Source: Bordetella parapertussis
GTDB lineage: Bacteria > Pseudomonadota > Gammaproteobacteria > Burkholderiales > Burkholderiaceae_A
NCBI GenBank assembly: GCA_945877235.1
Contig: CAMCRF010000008.1
Span: 39,158-103,157 of the forward strand
Direction: 5' to 3'
DNA: 64,000 nucleotides
Shown here: positions 8,077 through 16,333 of the stretch, piece by piece
How the letters are laid out: each line of letters opens with the position of its first letter
Position numbering within the stretch: position 1 is the stretch's first letter
Position numbers and translations under genes: made by a program
Notes under the pieces: model-generated
The model's input: only the letters and a program-made list of their open reading frames with translations
What the model was told of the DNA's origin: nothing
The model's database searches: none

Positions 8077-8846
8077 TGAACGCAGACTGGCTCAAAGGCC
8101 GAAGAGGCTTGATTATCGGGGTGGCCAACGCCCACAGCATTGCTTTTGGTTGCGCGACAAAACTACGTGAGATGGGCGCTGAGGTCGCACTTACCTATCT
8201 CAATGACAAAGCCTTGCCCTACGTGGAGCCGTTAGCCAAACAACTCGATGCAACACTCCTGCTTCCGCTCGACGTGACACAGCCCGGAGCCATTGCGGCG
8301 GTGTTTCAGACCTTGGAAGACCACTGGGGCGCTTTGGATTTTGTCATTCACTCCATTGCCTTTGCCCCGAGAGAGGACCTTCATGGCCGCATTGTGGATT
8401 GCTCAAGAGAAGGCTTTCTGCTGGCCATGCAGGTCTCCTGTCACTCGTTCATAGAGGTTGCCCACCACGCAGAACGACTCCTGCGTCGCGGCGGTGCCCT
8501 GATCACCATGAGTTACTACGGGGCAGATAAAGTGGTTCAGAACTACAACCTCATGGGCCCAGTCAAGGCCGCTTTGGAATCCACGGTGCGCTACATGGCC
8601 AATGAGCTCGGACCCGCCGGCATTCGGGTTTATGCCGTTTCGCCAGGGCCCCTGCGCACACGGGCAGCCAGCGGGATCGACCACTTCGATGAACTGGTCC
8701 AAATGGCCGTCGACCGCACCCCCGAGCACCGACTTGTCGACATTGCCGAAGTAGGCCAGGTGGTCTCCTTTCTGGTGAGCCCAGCGGCGTCGGGCATGAC
8801 GGGTGACACCGTCTACGTCGATGCGGGGCTCCACAACATCGCATGA
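8070..8846 (+). CDS. fabI: Enoyl-[acyl-carrier-protein] reductase, FabI type
   Basis: This NADH-dependent reductase catalyses the last step of each fatty-acid elongation cycle. The N-terminal cofactor block GVANAHSIAFGCA, the SIAFAPRED block and the catalytic pattern YYGADKVVQNYNLMGPVKAA (active Tyr six residues before Lys) identify FabI rather than FabG. The ATG at 8070 overlaps the gloA stop and gives about 258 residues, close to the family norm. A GTG six bases later is an alternative. It overlaps ackA by four bases (ATGA). Confidence 0.93.
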   Translation: MVVNADWLKGRRGLIIGVANAHSIAFGCATKLREMGAEVALTYLNDKALPYVEPLAKQLDATLLLPLDVTQPGAIAAVFQTLEDHWGALDFVIHSIAFAPREDLHGRIVDCSREGFLLAMQVSCHSFIEVAHHAERLLRRGGALITMSYYGADKVVQNYNLMGPVKAALESTVRYMANELGPAGIRVYAVSPGPLRTRAASGIDHFDELVQMAVDRTPEHRLVDIAEVGQVVSFLVSPAASGMTGDTVYVDAGLHNIA

Positions 8847-10012
8847 CCGACGCGGTCCTGACCCTCAACGCCGGGTCCTCCTCACTCAAGTTGGCCGTAT
8901 TCGGGGCGCAGGGCGATGAGCCGTTTCTCACCGGTCAGGTTGAGCGTATTGGGGCGCAGGGCAGTCTGCGACTGCAATTGAGCGACGGCGCAACCGTCGC
9001 ACCTCCCCGCGTCCCTCTCTCAAATCATGCCGAGGCGTTAAGTGCTGTCATCCAGGCGTTGAAGCAAGCGCTCCCAGACCTTGCCTTCTCTGCAATTGGG
9101 CACCGGGTTGTGCACGGTGGGGACCGCTTCACCTCGCCCGCGCGCGTGACCCCAGCCGTCATGGAGTACCTGACCACCCTGGAGCCCTTTGCTCCCCTGC
9201 ACCAGCCGCATAACCTTGCGGGCATTCGCACCGCGATGGCTGCCTTCGGAGACGTTCCCCAAGTTGCTTGCTTCGACACCGCCTTCCATCGTGGTCACCC
9301 CTTTGTGAACGATAGCTTCGCCCTTCCCTTTCGCTACTTTGAGAGGGGCGTTCGCCGGTATGGGTTCCATGGGCTGAGCTACGAGTACGTGAGTGCTCGC
9401 CTGCGAGACCTCGCACCTCAGATCGCGCAGGGACGTGTGGTCGTTGCGCACTTGGGCAATGGTGCTTCGATGTGCGGCATGGTCGACGGGAAATCTGTCG
9501 CATCGACCATGGGGTTTTCTGCGCTCGATGGTCTGCCCATGGGTACGCGATGTGGCCAGATTGATCCGGGGGTCTTGCTCTACATGCTCGACCAAGAGGG
9601 CCTCTCCTCCTCCGAGATCCGACACACCCTGTATAACGAGTCAGGTCTACTCGGCCTCTCGGGGGGCCTCTCTAATGACATGCGCACGCTAGAGGCGTCC
9701 AACACCCCAGAGGCCCAGCGCGCCATTGACTATTTCGTCTTTCGCATCCAGCGTGAGATCGGCGCCATGGCTGCCGCCATGGGCGGAATCGATGCGCTGG
9801 TGTTTTGTGGGGGCATCGGAGAGCACTCACTAGGGGTGCGTGCTCGAGTATGCGAACGCATGCAGTGGATGGGTATCGAGATCGATCACCACCGCAACAC
9901 CCAGAACGCACAGGTCATCTCCCCGGAGGGCTCACGCACCTGCGTGATGGTCATTCCCACGCAAGAGGAACTGGTGATTGCGCGGGCAGCCAGAGCGGTC
10001 AGTGGCCTCTAA
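8843..10012 (+). CDS. ackA: Acetate kinase
   Basis: This 389-residue kinase interconverts acetate plus ATP and acetyl phosphate. The signature LTLNAGSSSLK is at the N-terminus. The central GHRVVHGG, CFDTAFH and RYGFHGLSYEYV blocks and the C-terminal FCGGIGEHS are those of the acetokinase family. The closely related propionate kinase cannot be excluded from sequence alone. The ATG overlaps the fabI stop. A phosphotransacetylase partner is not visible in the window. Its 3' end overlaps the convergent btaB by four bases. Confidence 0.92.
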   Translation: MTDAVLTLNAGSSSLKLAVFGAQGDEPFLTGQVERIGAQGSLRLQLSDGATVAPPRVPLSNHAEALSAVIQALKQALPDLAFSAIGHRVVHGGDRFTSPARVTPAVMEYLTTLEPFAPLHQPHNLAGIRTAMAAFGDVPQVACFDTAFHRGHPFVNDSFALPFRYFERGVRRYGFHGLSYEYVSARLRDLAPQIAQGRVVVAHLGNGASMCGMVDGKSVASTMGFSALDGLPMGTRCGQIDPGVLLYMLDQEGLSSSEIRHTLYNESGLLGLSGGLSNDMRTLEASNTPEAQRAIDYFVFRIQREIGAMAAAMGGIDALVFCGGIGEHSLGVRARVCERMQWMGIEIDHHRNTQNAQVISPEGSRTCVMVIPTQEELVIARAARAVSGL

Positions 10013-10638
10013 GACGGTTGTGGACTGAGCGCCGCACTCACGCAGTAGCGCCCGAGCCGCCAATTCGCCTTTACGCCAAGCGGGCTGACTTCGGGTGAGA
10101 AAAGCTCGGGCCTTGGGTAGACCTCGAAGCGCTTGAGAAACTCAAGCACAAGCCGTCGCGGTAATGCCGGCCAGCCTGAGAGGTCTCCAAAATCCACCGC
10201 GGCAAGATACCCGTCGGGGCTGATCCAGCTGCTGGCGTTCTGAATGGCCAGGTCCGGGCGAGGCATCATGGACAAGGAGTAGGGAAACATCACCACATCC
10301 ACGCAACCTGCTGGGCGATAGGACTCTGCAAATCCATGGACCAGCGTAATCTGAGCTGTGAGCCCCGCCTGCCTCACCTTACGACGAGCCATCTCCAGCA
10401 TGGCCTCTGATGCGTCAACCCCAATCAGTTGGAGGTCGGGACGACGTCTTGCGAGACGAATCAGATTGTGAGCCGTGCCGCAGCCCATTTCACAGACACG
10501 GCCGCCCTCGGGCGGATCCAGCGTGTCGACCAGTCGGTCGCGCCCGAAAAGAAACAGGGGTCGAGTCCAGTCGTAGACGTAACGCGTCCAACGATAGACG
10601 CTATCCATCTTGGCGCCGTGCTGTTCGAGCGAATCCAT
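10009..10638 (-). CDS. btaB: Betaine lipid N-methyltransferase BtaB
   Basis: This 209-residue SAM-dependent methyltransferase has motif I CEMGCGTAHNL and an acidic residue at the end of the next strand (LIGVDASEAML). The N-terminus MDSVYRWTRYVYDWTR is typical of BtaB. With btaA directly upstream (5-base gap), the assignment is the enzyme that trimethylates diacylglyceryl-homoserine to DGTS, a phosphorus-free membrane lipid. Taken alone it could only be called a class I methyltransferase; the operon context makes the specific call. Confidence 0.85.
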   Translation of the reverse strand: MDSLEQHGAKMDSVYRWTRYVYDWTRPLFLFGRDRLVDTLDPPEGGRVCEMGCGTAHNLIRLARRRPDLQLIGVDASEAMLEMARRKVRQAGLTAQITLVHGFAESYRPAGCVDVVMFPYSLSMMPRPDLAIQNASSWISPDGYLAAVDFGDLSGWPALPRRLVLEFLKRFEVYPRPELFSPEVSPLGVKANWRLGRYCVSAALSPQPS

Positions 10639-10643
10639 GCGCG

Positions 10644-11870
10644 CTACGCTGCTGGGAATGCTTGCCGCTGCATGAGGTGAAACCCCCCGTAGATGGCCGA
10701 TCGGTCTTGCTTGTGAAGGTGCGCTGAGGTCTCACGGGCGTAGTGCCAGTTGCGCAGCACTTGCTTGTCAACACGATGGAGCAAGATGTTCTCTGCACCC
10801 GCAGTGCGAAAGATGACACGCGCTTTCGGCGATGCCGCACGCTGCACTTCACTCCAAAGCGCGTTGAGCTGCTGATCATTCATCCAATCTTGTGCGTCCA
10901 GGAAGACAAACGCATCAACGGACTCCGCCGGCTGGGCCTTGAGAAAGGTGGTGAGCATCATGCGATGCATCTCGACCTGCCCAATGCGCTGACGCAGATT
11001 CTCATAGTGGCGCTCCTGCAGGTACCGAGGTAGCGCCTCTGTCTGATCGAGGTCATATCTGCGCCCAAACGCCTGCCAGGCAAAGTAATTGGTCGAGAGG
11101 TCAAAGTCACAGGCCAGTCGACGCAAACGGTCATGCAGAACCATTGACATCGACGGCGCATCTCCTTGGAGCTTCTGGAACTGAGCGGCTGGAATCCCGA
11201 GACCATAGAGCGCGAACGGATTCTGAAGCGCCCTCTGCACAAATGGACGTTTGAGCACCCGCCCCATGGTTGCATCGAATATTTCAGCCTGCTCCTGACG
11301 GTTCGAGGCGCTGAGGATGTCCCTTGGGTTCACGCCGAAGAGACGAGCCGCGAGGTGGCTCGCGCCGATGAAGCGCCCAAGTACCCCTTTGGTATAGAAA
11401 TTCTCGGTGAAGGCATCAATGCGGCGGGTAAAGGGTGTCCGCTTCTCCCAATACGCGCGGCTGGCTTGGTCGAGATGGGGGGCAATCTTTTCGAAGTAAC
11501 GCGCACGGTTCTCGCGTTGATTGGCGTGACCAAAGAAAGCCAAGAAGTCTTCATGCTGGTCAAGGCCGCGGAGGGCTGCATGCTTCAGGTGATTGAGGGC
11601 AATATGCGCGCGACTCAAATCCAATGCTGAAATCCGAATTTCGGCCGCCGTCAGCATGTTGAGGAGGTTGCAGCCACCAGATGCGATCGCTACGACATGC
11701 TCGCCGTCTTGTAGCTGAAGTGCCTGAAGATCGACCTCGGGATCCTCCCAGATCTGGGGATAGACAAGGTGGTTAAACAACGCCGCAAAGATGCGGTCTG
11801 AGATTCGAAGACCGCGCTCGGAGGGGACCTCTCCCAGAACGGCGTCTACAGCGATAGATTTGCTTGACAT
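10644..11870 (-). CDS. btaA: Diacylglyceryl-homoserine synthase BtaA (DUF3419)
   Basis: This protein of about 408 residues is of the DUF3419/BtaA family, which transfers the 3-amino-3-carboxypropyl group of SAM to diacylglycerol. Features are the N-terminal FNHLVYPQIWEDPEVD block and a Rossmann-like SAM region VAIASGGCNLLNML followed by ISALDLSRAHIALN. I choose the ATG at 11870; a GTG three codons upstream (11879) is also possible. It is the first gene of btaA-btaB, 65 bases downstream of a PHO-box-like site. Confidence 0.9.
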   Translation of the reverse strand: MSSKSIAVDAVLGEVPSERGLRISDRIFAALFNHLVYPQIWEDPEVDLQALQLQDGEHVVAIASGGCNLLNMLTAAEIRISALDLSRAHIALNHLKHAALRGLDQHEDFLAFFGHANQRENRARYFEKIAPHLDQASRAYWEKRTPFTRRIDAFTENFYTKGVLGRFIGASHLAARLFGVNPRDILSASNRQEQAEIFDATMGRVLKRPFVQRALQNPFALYGLGIPAAQFQKLQGDAPSMSMVLHDRLRRLACDFDLSTNYFAWQAFGRRYDLDQTEALPRYLQERHYENLRQRIGQVEMHRMMLTTFLKAQPAESVDAFVFLDAQDWMNDQQLNALWSEVQRAASPKARVIFRTAGAENILLHRVDKQVLRNWHYARETSAHLHKQDRSAIYGGFHLMQRQAFPAA

Positions 11871-11934
11871 GCGCGGCACTCACTCCCGTGACGTTCAAGG
11901 CGAACGAATTAGCGGCAAAGCGTGAATGACCGAG

Positions 11935-11952
11935 ATGACAAAAGCGTGACAA
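11935..11952 (-). promoter_or_regulatory. Candidate PHO box upstream of btaA
   Basis: Read towards btaA, the site is TTGTCAC-GCTT-TTGTCAT, which matches the PhoB consensus CTGTCAT-N4-CTGTCAT at 11 of 14 positions with exact spacing. A third degenerate TGTCAT-like repeat (CGGTCAT) follows two bases on. The site lies in the 180-bp gap between btaA and the divergent HD-GYP gene, 65 bp from the btaA ATG. Betaine lipid genes are known to be induced by phosphate starvation through PhoB in alphaproteobacteria, so this placement makes biological sense. The match is visual and was not scored. Confidence 0.6.
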
Positions 11953-12050
11953 CACAGGTTGGGTGCCAGAGTTCTCAACGTTTATTGAATTATCTGGTTT
12001 ATTTATCTGTGAGACCCATTTAAGCCGCGATTCCGCGATAGCATGAGCCG

Positions 12051-13112
12051 GTGGATCCCTCTCAGACACAGCATCCGGCCATTGGGTCCCCCCTCTCAGA
12101 GGAGCGATACAGACGCCTCTTCGAAACCGCACAAGACGGGATTTTGTTGATTACCTTTCCGGAGGGCATGGTCTTCGATGCGAATCCATTTTTCCTACGA
12201 ATGGTCGGGTTCCAAAGTGAGGACATCCTTGGGAAGCGGCTCTGGGAACTCGGGCTTCTCGCCGATAAAGCGGCAAATGAAGGCATGCTCCGAGAGTTGA
12301 TGCATCTTGGCTATGCGCGCTACGAGCACCTCGACCTGCTATCACGAGACGGACGCACCGTTCCGGTTGAGTTCGTCAGCAATGTATACGAGGTACATGG
12401 TCAAAAAGTCGCGCAGTGCAATATTCGCGACATCAGCGATCGACGGAGGGCCGAATTGGCCTTGCAACGAGAGCAAGAGCTCCGTCAAGGGCTGCTGCTT
12501 GAGGTCATTGAGACACTTGGCTCCGTGGTGGCTGGTCGAGACCCCTACACAGCAAGCCATCAGAGGCGAGTGGCGTCACTTGCCTGTGCAATCGCAAGGC
12601 AGATGTCCCTACCCCCCGAGAAGATTCAAGGGGTGCGTATTGCAGCCCTACTCCATGACATCGGAAAGATCACCGTTCCGATTGAAATCCTTACCAAGCC
12701 GGGAGAGCTTTCAGCACTCGAGATCGCCATACTGCGAACTCACGCCCAGGCAGGCCACGATATTCTAAAAACAATTCAGTTTCCGTGGCCCATTGCACTC
12801 ATTGTGCTGCAACACCACGAGCGACAAGACGGATCTGGATACCCCAGAGGACTATCGGGAGACCAGATTCTCCTTGAGGCTCGCATCCTCGCCGTGGCTG
12901 ACCTGGTCGAAGCCATGTCGAGTCAGCGCCCATATCGCGTGCCCGCCTCGATCGATAGAGCCCTTCAAGAGCTCGAGCGCGGTGCAGGCGTGTGCTACGA
13001 CAAAGAGGTCGCAACATGTTGCCTCGACCTCTTTAAGCATCAGGGTTATGCATTTCCAGCCCCCGACTTTCGGATGCTCCCACTTCAGGTCTCTGCCCGG
13101 AGCACCCCCTAA
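12051..13112 (+). CDS. PAS-HD-GYP cyclic-di-GMP phosphodiesterase
   Basis: The 353-residue protein has an N-terminal PAS domain (about residues 20-135, starting YRRLFETAQDGILLI) and a C-terminal HD-GYP domain (about 150-340). The latter shows HDIGKI at about residue 202 and HHERQDGSGYPRGL at about 255-268. These carry the metal-binding HD pair and the GYP signature, so c-di-GMP hydrolysis is likely. No membrane segment is seen. GTG is the start. The next gene, a GGDEF protein, begins directly after its stop, making an opposing enzyme pair in one operon. The signal sensed by the PAS domain is unknown. Confidence 0.9.
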   Translation: MDPSQTQHPAIGSPLSEERYRRLFETAQDGILLITFPEGMVFDANPFFLRMVGFQSEDILGKRLWELGLLADKAANEGMLRELMHLGYARYEHLDLLSRDGRTVPVEFVSNVYEVHGQKVAQCNIRDISDRRRAELALQREQELRQGLLLEVIETLGSVVAGRDPYTASHQRRVASLACAIARQMSLPPEKIQGVRIAALLHDIGKITVPIEILTKPGELSALEIAILRTHAQAGHDILKTIQFPWPIALIVLQHHERQDGSGYPRGLSGDQILLEARILAVADLVEAMSSQRPYRVPASIDRALQELERGAGVCYDKEVATCCLDLFKHQGYAFPAPDFRMLPLQVSARSTP

Positions 13113-13955
13113 ATGGGGCCAGACGCGCTGCTTTACAGCTTAGCCGCGCTCACGCTCCTCACGCATGCAGCAGGCGTGCTCCTAACGCTCTCGGTGGCGC
13201 ACAAAACCTCACGTCACCGCCGACTATGGCTCATTTTGACGGTCTGCCCGCTGCTGCTCATCGCGCATGGTCTACTCGAAATCAACTCTCCCAACTTCGC
13301 GAGCACCCACGTAGTGCTTCAGGCGACCTTCTCTCTTGTTATCGCGGCTATCCTCACGCTTGCCGTGCTGCTTCTGCGAGTGCTGCTTAAAGATCTGAAC
13401 GACAAGTCAGCGGTGCTAGAAAATCGATCTCGAATAGACAACCTGACAGGGCTCTTGCAGAGAGAGGCCTGGGTCACCTCGGTGGAGCGGGAGATTGAGA
13501 CTGCCTCGCGAGATGGATCGGTTTTGTCCATTATGGAAATAGACGTTGATCACTTTAAGCAGGTGAATGACACCTTCGGTCATGGGGTTGGGGACGACAC
13601 TCTTATGCATCTTGCAGCGCTCTGCAAAGCAGCAGTTCGCGAGACTGACCTATGGGGCCGACTCGGCGGCGAGGAGTTTGTCTGTGCAATGCCGCATACA
13701 GACATCTCCCTCGCCGTTGAGATCGCTGAGCGGTTGCGTGCATCCGTGGAGCATCAGAGCTGCGTCTTTGGCTCAAAAGCAATCACAATCACAATCAGTA
13801 TTGGGCTCACGTCACTACGTCCTTCTGACCACCTCGCAATCGATAAGCGCACGTTGATTAAAGACCTTGTGAGAGAGGCTGACGATGCCATGTATGTAGC
13901 CAAACAGTCAGGTCGAAACCGCTGCTGCGTTTTCTCGCGAGAGACACAGCACTAA
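13113..13955 (+). CDS. Membrane-bound GGDEF diguanylate cyclase
   Basis: The 280-residue protein has about three N-terminal membrane helices (residues 5-90) and a GGDEF domain. DNLTGLLQREAW marks the domain start, and the active-site signature is GGEEF at residues 185-189. An RETD motif five residues upstream fits the inhibitory I-site RxxD. Active c-di-GMP synthesis with product inhibition is therefore expected. It starts directly after the HD-GYP gene, and its last four bases overlap the convergent outer-membrane protein gene. Confidence 0.92.
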   Translation: MGPDALLYSLAALTLLTHAAGVLLTLSVAHKTSRHRRLWLILTVCPLLLIAHGLLEINSPNFASTHVVLQATFSLVIAAILTLAVLLLRVLLKDLNDKSAVLENRSRIDNLTGLLQREAWVTSVEREIETASRDGSVLSIMEIDVDHFKQVNDTFGHGVGDDTLMHLAALCKAAVRETDLWGRLGGEEFVCAMPHTDISLAVEIAERLRASVEHQSCVFGSKAITITISIGLTSLRPSDHLAIDKRTLIKDLVREADDAMYVAKQSGRNRCCVFSRETQH

Positions 13956-14848
13956 AACCAAATGATTAATTCTTGCGTGAGCGATCGGTAGGTGTAGGAG
14001 TCGCCACGTATACCTGCGCTGCGCTTGAGAGTAAGCACCGTGCGAAATGTCAGTGACGCTTTACCCAACGGCTCAATCGAGACCTCTGCAAGCTGCGAAT
14101 CGGATTCAGGGGAGAGTGCAACCCGCTGGATCCCCCAACCGAGGCGCGCCCGGACACGAAGATCCGGAGTCCGTCTGTTGAGACCCAAGAGCACCAGCGT
14201 CTCTCGGTAGCGATCAGCACTGAAGTAAATCCCCCTGGCCTGCATCGGATCATCGTCTCGATGGATGCGATGCCAGATCTGCACTGTCACCCCCTCGGAC
14301 GGATATAGGTCAAAGACCAGCTTGGTGAGGAGGCGACTTCGCGTGTTGCGATCAGAGAACTCAGTCTTTGACCATGACAGCACGGTGCTCCATTGCTCAG
14401 CCCATTGGGTCTCTAGCCCGGCCCCCACAAGCCAGAAGCGGCGGTTGGTCTCAAATCCCCGCCGCGTCTCTACTGCATCCCGCAACAGGAAGCCCTCCGC
14501 GCGTGAAGCCTTAAAGAGTGGGAAGGAGACCCTATTTTCGGTTGTGATGAGCTGGTCAGCCAAACCATCGCCCATGTAAACGTTGCTCTCGACCTGGAGC
14601 CCGCTCTCCCCCGATGATCTATAGCTGAGGCCCAGCTGGCTGGTGTGCAGTGTCCAATCCAATTCCCGATAGCGGGATTTTTGTAGCGACCACCTCCAAT
14701 GCTCCTGAGCAGTCTGCTGATTTGGTGAGAATGACTGACGAAGCTTGACAGCCTCAAAGCGATCCGTATCGCTCGACAGCAGCCACTCTGTTGCAAGTGA
14801 CTGCGCTCGCGCACTGGTGCTCACCGAGAGCGCCAACAAAGCAGCCAA
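13952..14848 (-). CDS. YaiO-like outer-membrane beta-barrel protein
   Basis: This predicted outer-membrane protein has a signal peptide ending ALSVSTSARA-Q, alternating hydrophobic/polar strands throughout, and a C-terminal phenylalanine (ELIIWF) typical of barrels. It resembles YaiO, which in E. coli is encoded beside the glycosyltransferase YaiP, the same arrangement as here. It probably helps export the polymer made by the adjacent GT2. No ATG is available: the listed TTG at 14848 truncates the signal peptide and lacks a ribosome site. An ATA at 14881, overlapping the upstream stop (ATAG) behind GGGGA, would give a complete signal sequence. Confidence 0.65.
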   Translation of the reverse strand: MAALLALSVSTSARAQSLATEWLLSSDTDRFEAVKLRQSFSPNQQTAQEHWRWSLQKSRYRELDWTLHTSQLGLSYRSSGESGLQVESNVYMGDGLADQLITTENRVSFPLFKASRAEGFLLRDAVETRRGFETNRRFWLVGAGLETQWAEQWSTVLSWSKTEFSDRNTRSRLLTKLVFDLYPSEGVTVQIWHRIHRDDDPMQARGIYFSADRYRETLVLLGLNRRTPDLRVRARLGWGIQRVALSPESDSQLAEVSIEPLGKASLTFRTVLTLKRSAGIRGDSYTYRSLTQELIIWF

Positions 14849-14877
14849 GGGGAGGGTCAGCCAATATGGGTCTTTGG

Positions 14878-16185
14878 CTATTTTGTTCCCCAGTTCTTGC
14901 GCACTCCAAGGAGCTCGGAGATGTAGCCGTACACACAGGATGGCTGAAGAATAAGCCCGTAAGCAAGGGTATACGAGAGGAAGCCCATGTAGTTCTTCCG
15001 CACCTTCAGGTCCTCTTCAAAAAACATTCTGGCCTCAGCAACATACATGACCCGGGTCAACAGAAGGCCAGGCGGAATAAGTGCAAGGGTCATTGGACCA
15101 ACGATCCAGAAGTGGCCAAAGCACGCCAGAATAAGGCCGGGGATGAAGCCAATTGTGTAAGCGAGATCCATGAGCGGGAATATGGCGTTCCACACAACAA
15201 ACATGCTGCTCCATCTTGATTTGACAATCAGTCGAGGACTGTCGCGAAAGGCCTCAATCAAACCCCGAGACCATCGCTGCCTCTGCTTTACGAATTTCCA
15301 AATGGTGTCGGGACAATTCGTAAACGCGCAGGCATCGGCTGCATGACCCACGCGAAACCCCTCCCCCAAGAGTCTCCAGGTGAGCACAATGTCCTCACCC
15401 ACGGTGTTGGGCCAGCCTCCAACGCGCTCAATAGCTGATCGCTCATAGAGTGAAAATGCACCCTGCGCCACCAAGGTCCCTTGGAATAAAGACTGAACCC
15501 GCTTGACAGCTGCAATGCCAAGAAAGTAGTCCCATTCCTGAGCCTTACACAACCAATTTTTACGAGAATTTCGAATCAAAATCGCTCCCGCGACTGCCCC
15601 CGTATTCACGGGATCGCCGAGATAACGCTCAACAAGGTTGAGCACTCCATTGCGCTTCACCCAGCAATCTGCATCGACGCTTACGATCAGATCCGTCTCA
15701 CTCTGCCGAAGCCCCTCGTTGAGTGCAGCAGACTTTCCACCGTTGTGGGGTAGGTCTATAAGCCTGAGTCGCTGATCTCGAAGGCCCATCGACAGTACCT
15801 CTTTTACGGTCCCGTCAGACGAACCGTCATTGATCAAGAGAATCGTCAACTCGCCAGGGTAGTCTTGGTCCAAGACACTCTGGACGGTCTCCCGAATTGA
15901 GCACTCTTCGTTAAACGCCGGGATCAGTATGGTCACTGGAGGGTATCGCCTCGGCTTCACACGAGCTGGTCGTTTGTCCAGCAACATGGAGGCCACGACG
16001 AATGCGTTCATGAAGCCAGGAACGATGGCAATGAACGAAATGAAGAAGACCGCAAGCGGCTGCCCGACAGCTTCAGTCAGATCAGACAGCCATGGTTGAG
16101 CGAGAACAATAGAGATCGCCATCCACGTTGAAGCAATGGTGAAGACGATCCAGAACTTCTTGCGAATGGTTATGTATTTAGACAC
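14878..16185 (-). CDS. GT2-family processive glycosyltransferase (PgaC/YaiP-like)
   Basis: The 435-residue inner-membrane enzyme has two N-terminal helices and a GT-A domain starting VTILIPAFNEE, with the DxD-like SVDADCW, an ED motif in TVGEDIVLTWR, and the QRQRW signature of processive beta-glycosyltransferases. Several C-terminal helices follow. This is the layout of poly-beta-1,6-GlcNAc, hyaluronan and cellulose synthase-like enzymes, so it likely polymerises and extrudes an exopolysaccharide. No PilZ domain is visible in it. It is co-transcribed with the barrel protein downstream and faces c-di-GMP genes. The sugar substrate is undetermined. Confidence 0.87.
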   Translation of the reverse strand: MSKYITIRKKFWIVFTIASTWMAISIVLAQPWLSDLTEAVGQPLAVFFISFIAIVPGFMNAFVVASMLLDKRPARVKPRRYPPVTILIPAFNEECSIRETVQSVLDQDYPGELTILLINDGSSDGTVKEVLSMGLRDQRLRLIDLPHNGGKSAALNEGLRQSETDLIVSVDADCWVKRNGVLNLVERYLGDPVNTGAVAGAILIRNSRKNWLCKAQEWDYFLGIAAVKRVQSLFQGTLVAQGAFSLYERSAIERVGGWPNTVGEDIVLTWRLLGEGFRVGHAADACAFTNCPDTIWKFVKQRQRWSRGLIEAFRDSPRLIVKSRWSSMFVVWNAIFPLMDLAYTIGFIPGLILACFGHFWIVGPMTLALIPPGLLLTRVMYVAEARMFFEEDLKVRKNYMGFLSYTLAYGLILQPSCVYGYISELLGVRKNWGTK

Positions 16186-16240
16186 CTAGAGGTCGTTATA
16201 CACCTTAACGACGAATCTAAAATACATTGATAGGGCGCAC

Positions 16241-16317
16241 TGTCCTTTTAGTCTCCCGAGATCAGTCGCCAATCCTCCCGAGATCAGGCGCCAATCAAGC
16301 GGCGTGTTAGCAGGACA
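16241..16317. repeat. 77-bp inverted-repeat element with two internal 22-bp repeats
   Basis: TGTCCTTTTA at the left (16241-16250) matches, inverted, the right end that reads TGTCCTGCTA on the other strand (16308-16317), 8 of 10 positions. Inside are two tandem 22-bp copies beginning CTCCCGAGATCAG (16253-16274 and 16275-16296) that differ by one base. TGT ends with multiple subterminal repeats resemble IS21-family termini, so this may be a collapsed insertion sequence or a small non-autonomous element. No clear target duplication is seen, and the family is a guess. Confidence 0.4.
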
Positions 16318-16333
16318 CTTTACTTAGCTGGCA

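Noticed and set aside
12043..12056. ATG at 12043 as start of the HD-GYP gene
   Set aside because: It is in a different reading frame from the PAS domain; the GTG at 12051 is in frame.
16253..16296. Start of a CRISPR array
   Set aside because: Two 22-bp units are directly adjacent with no spacers, and no cas genes are present.
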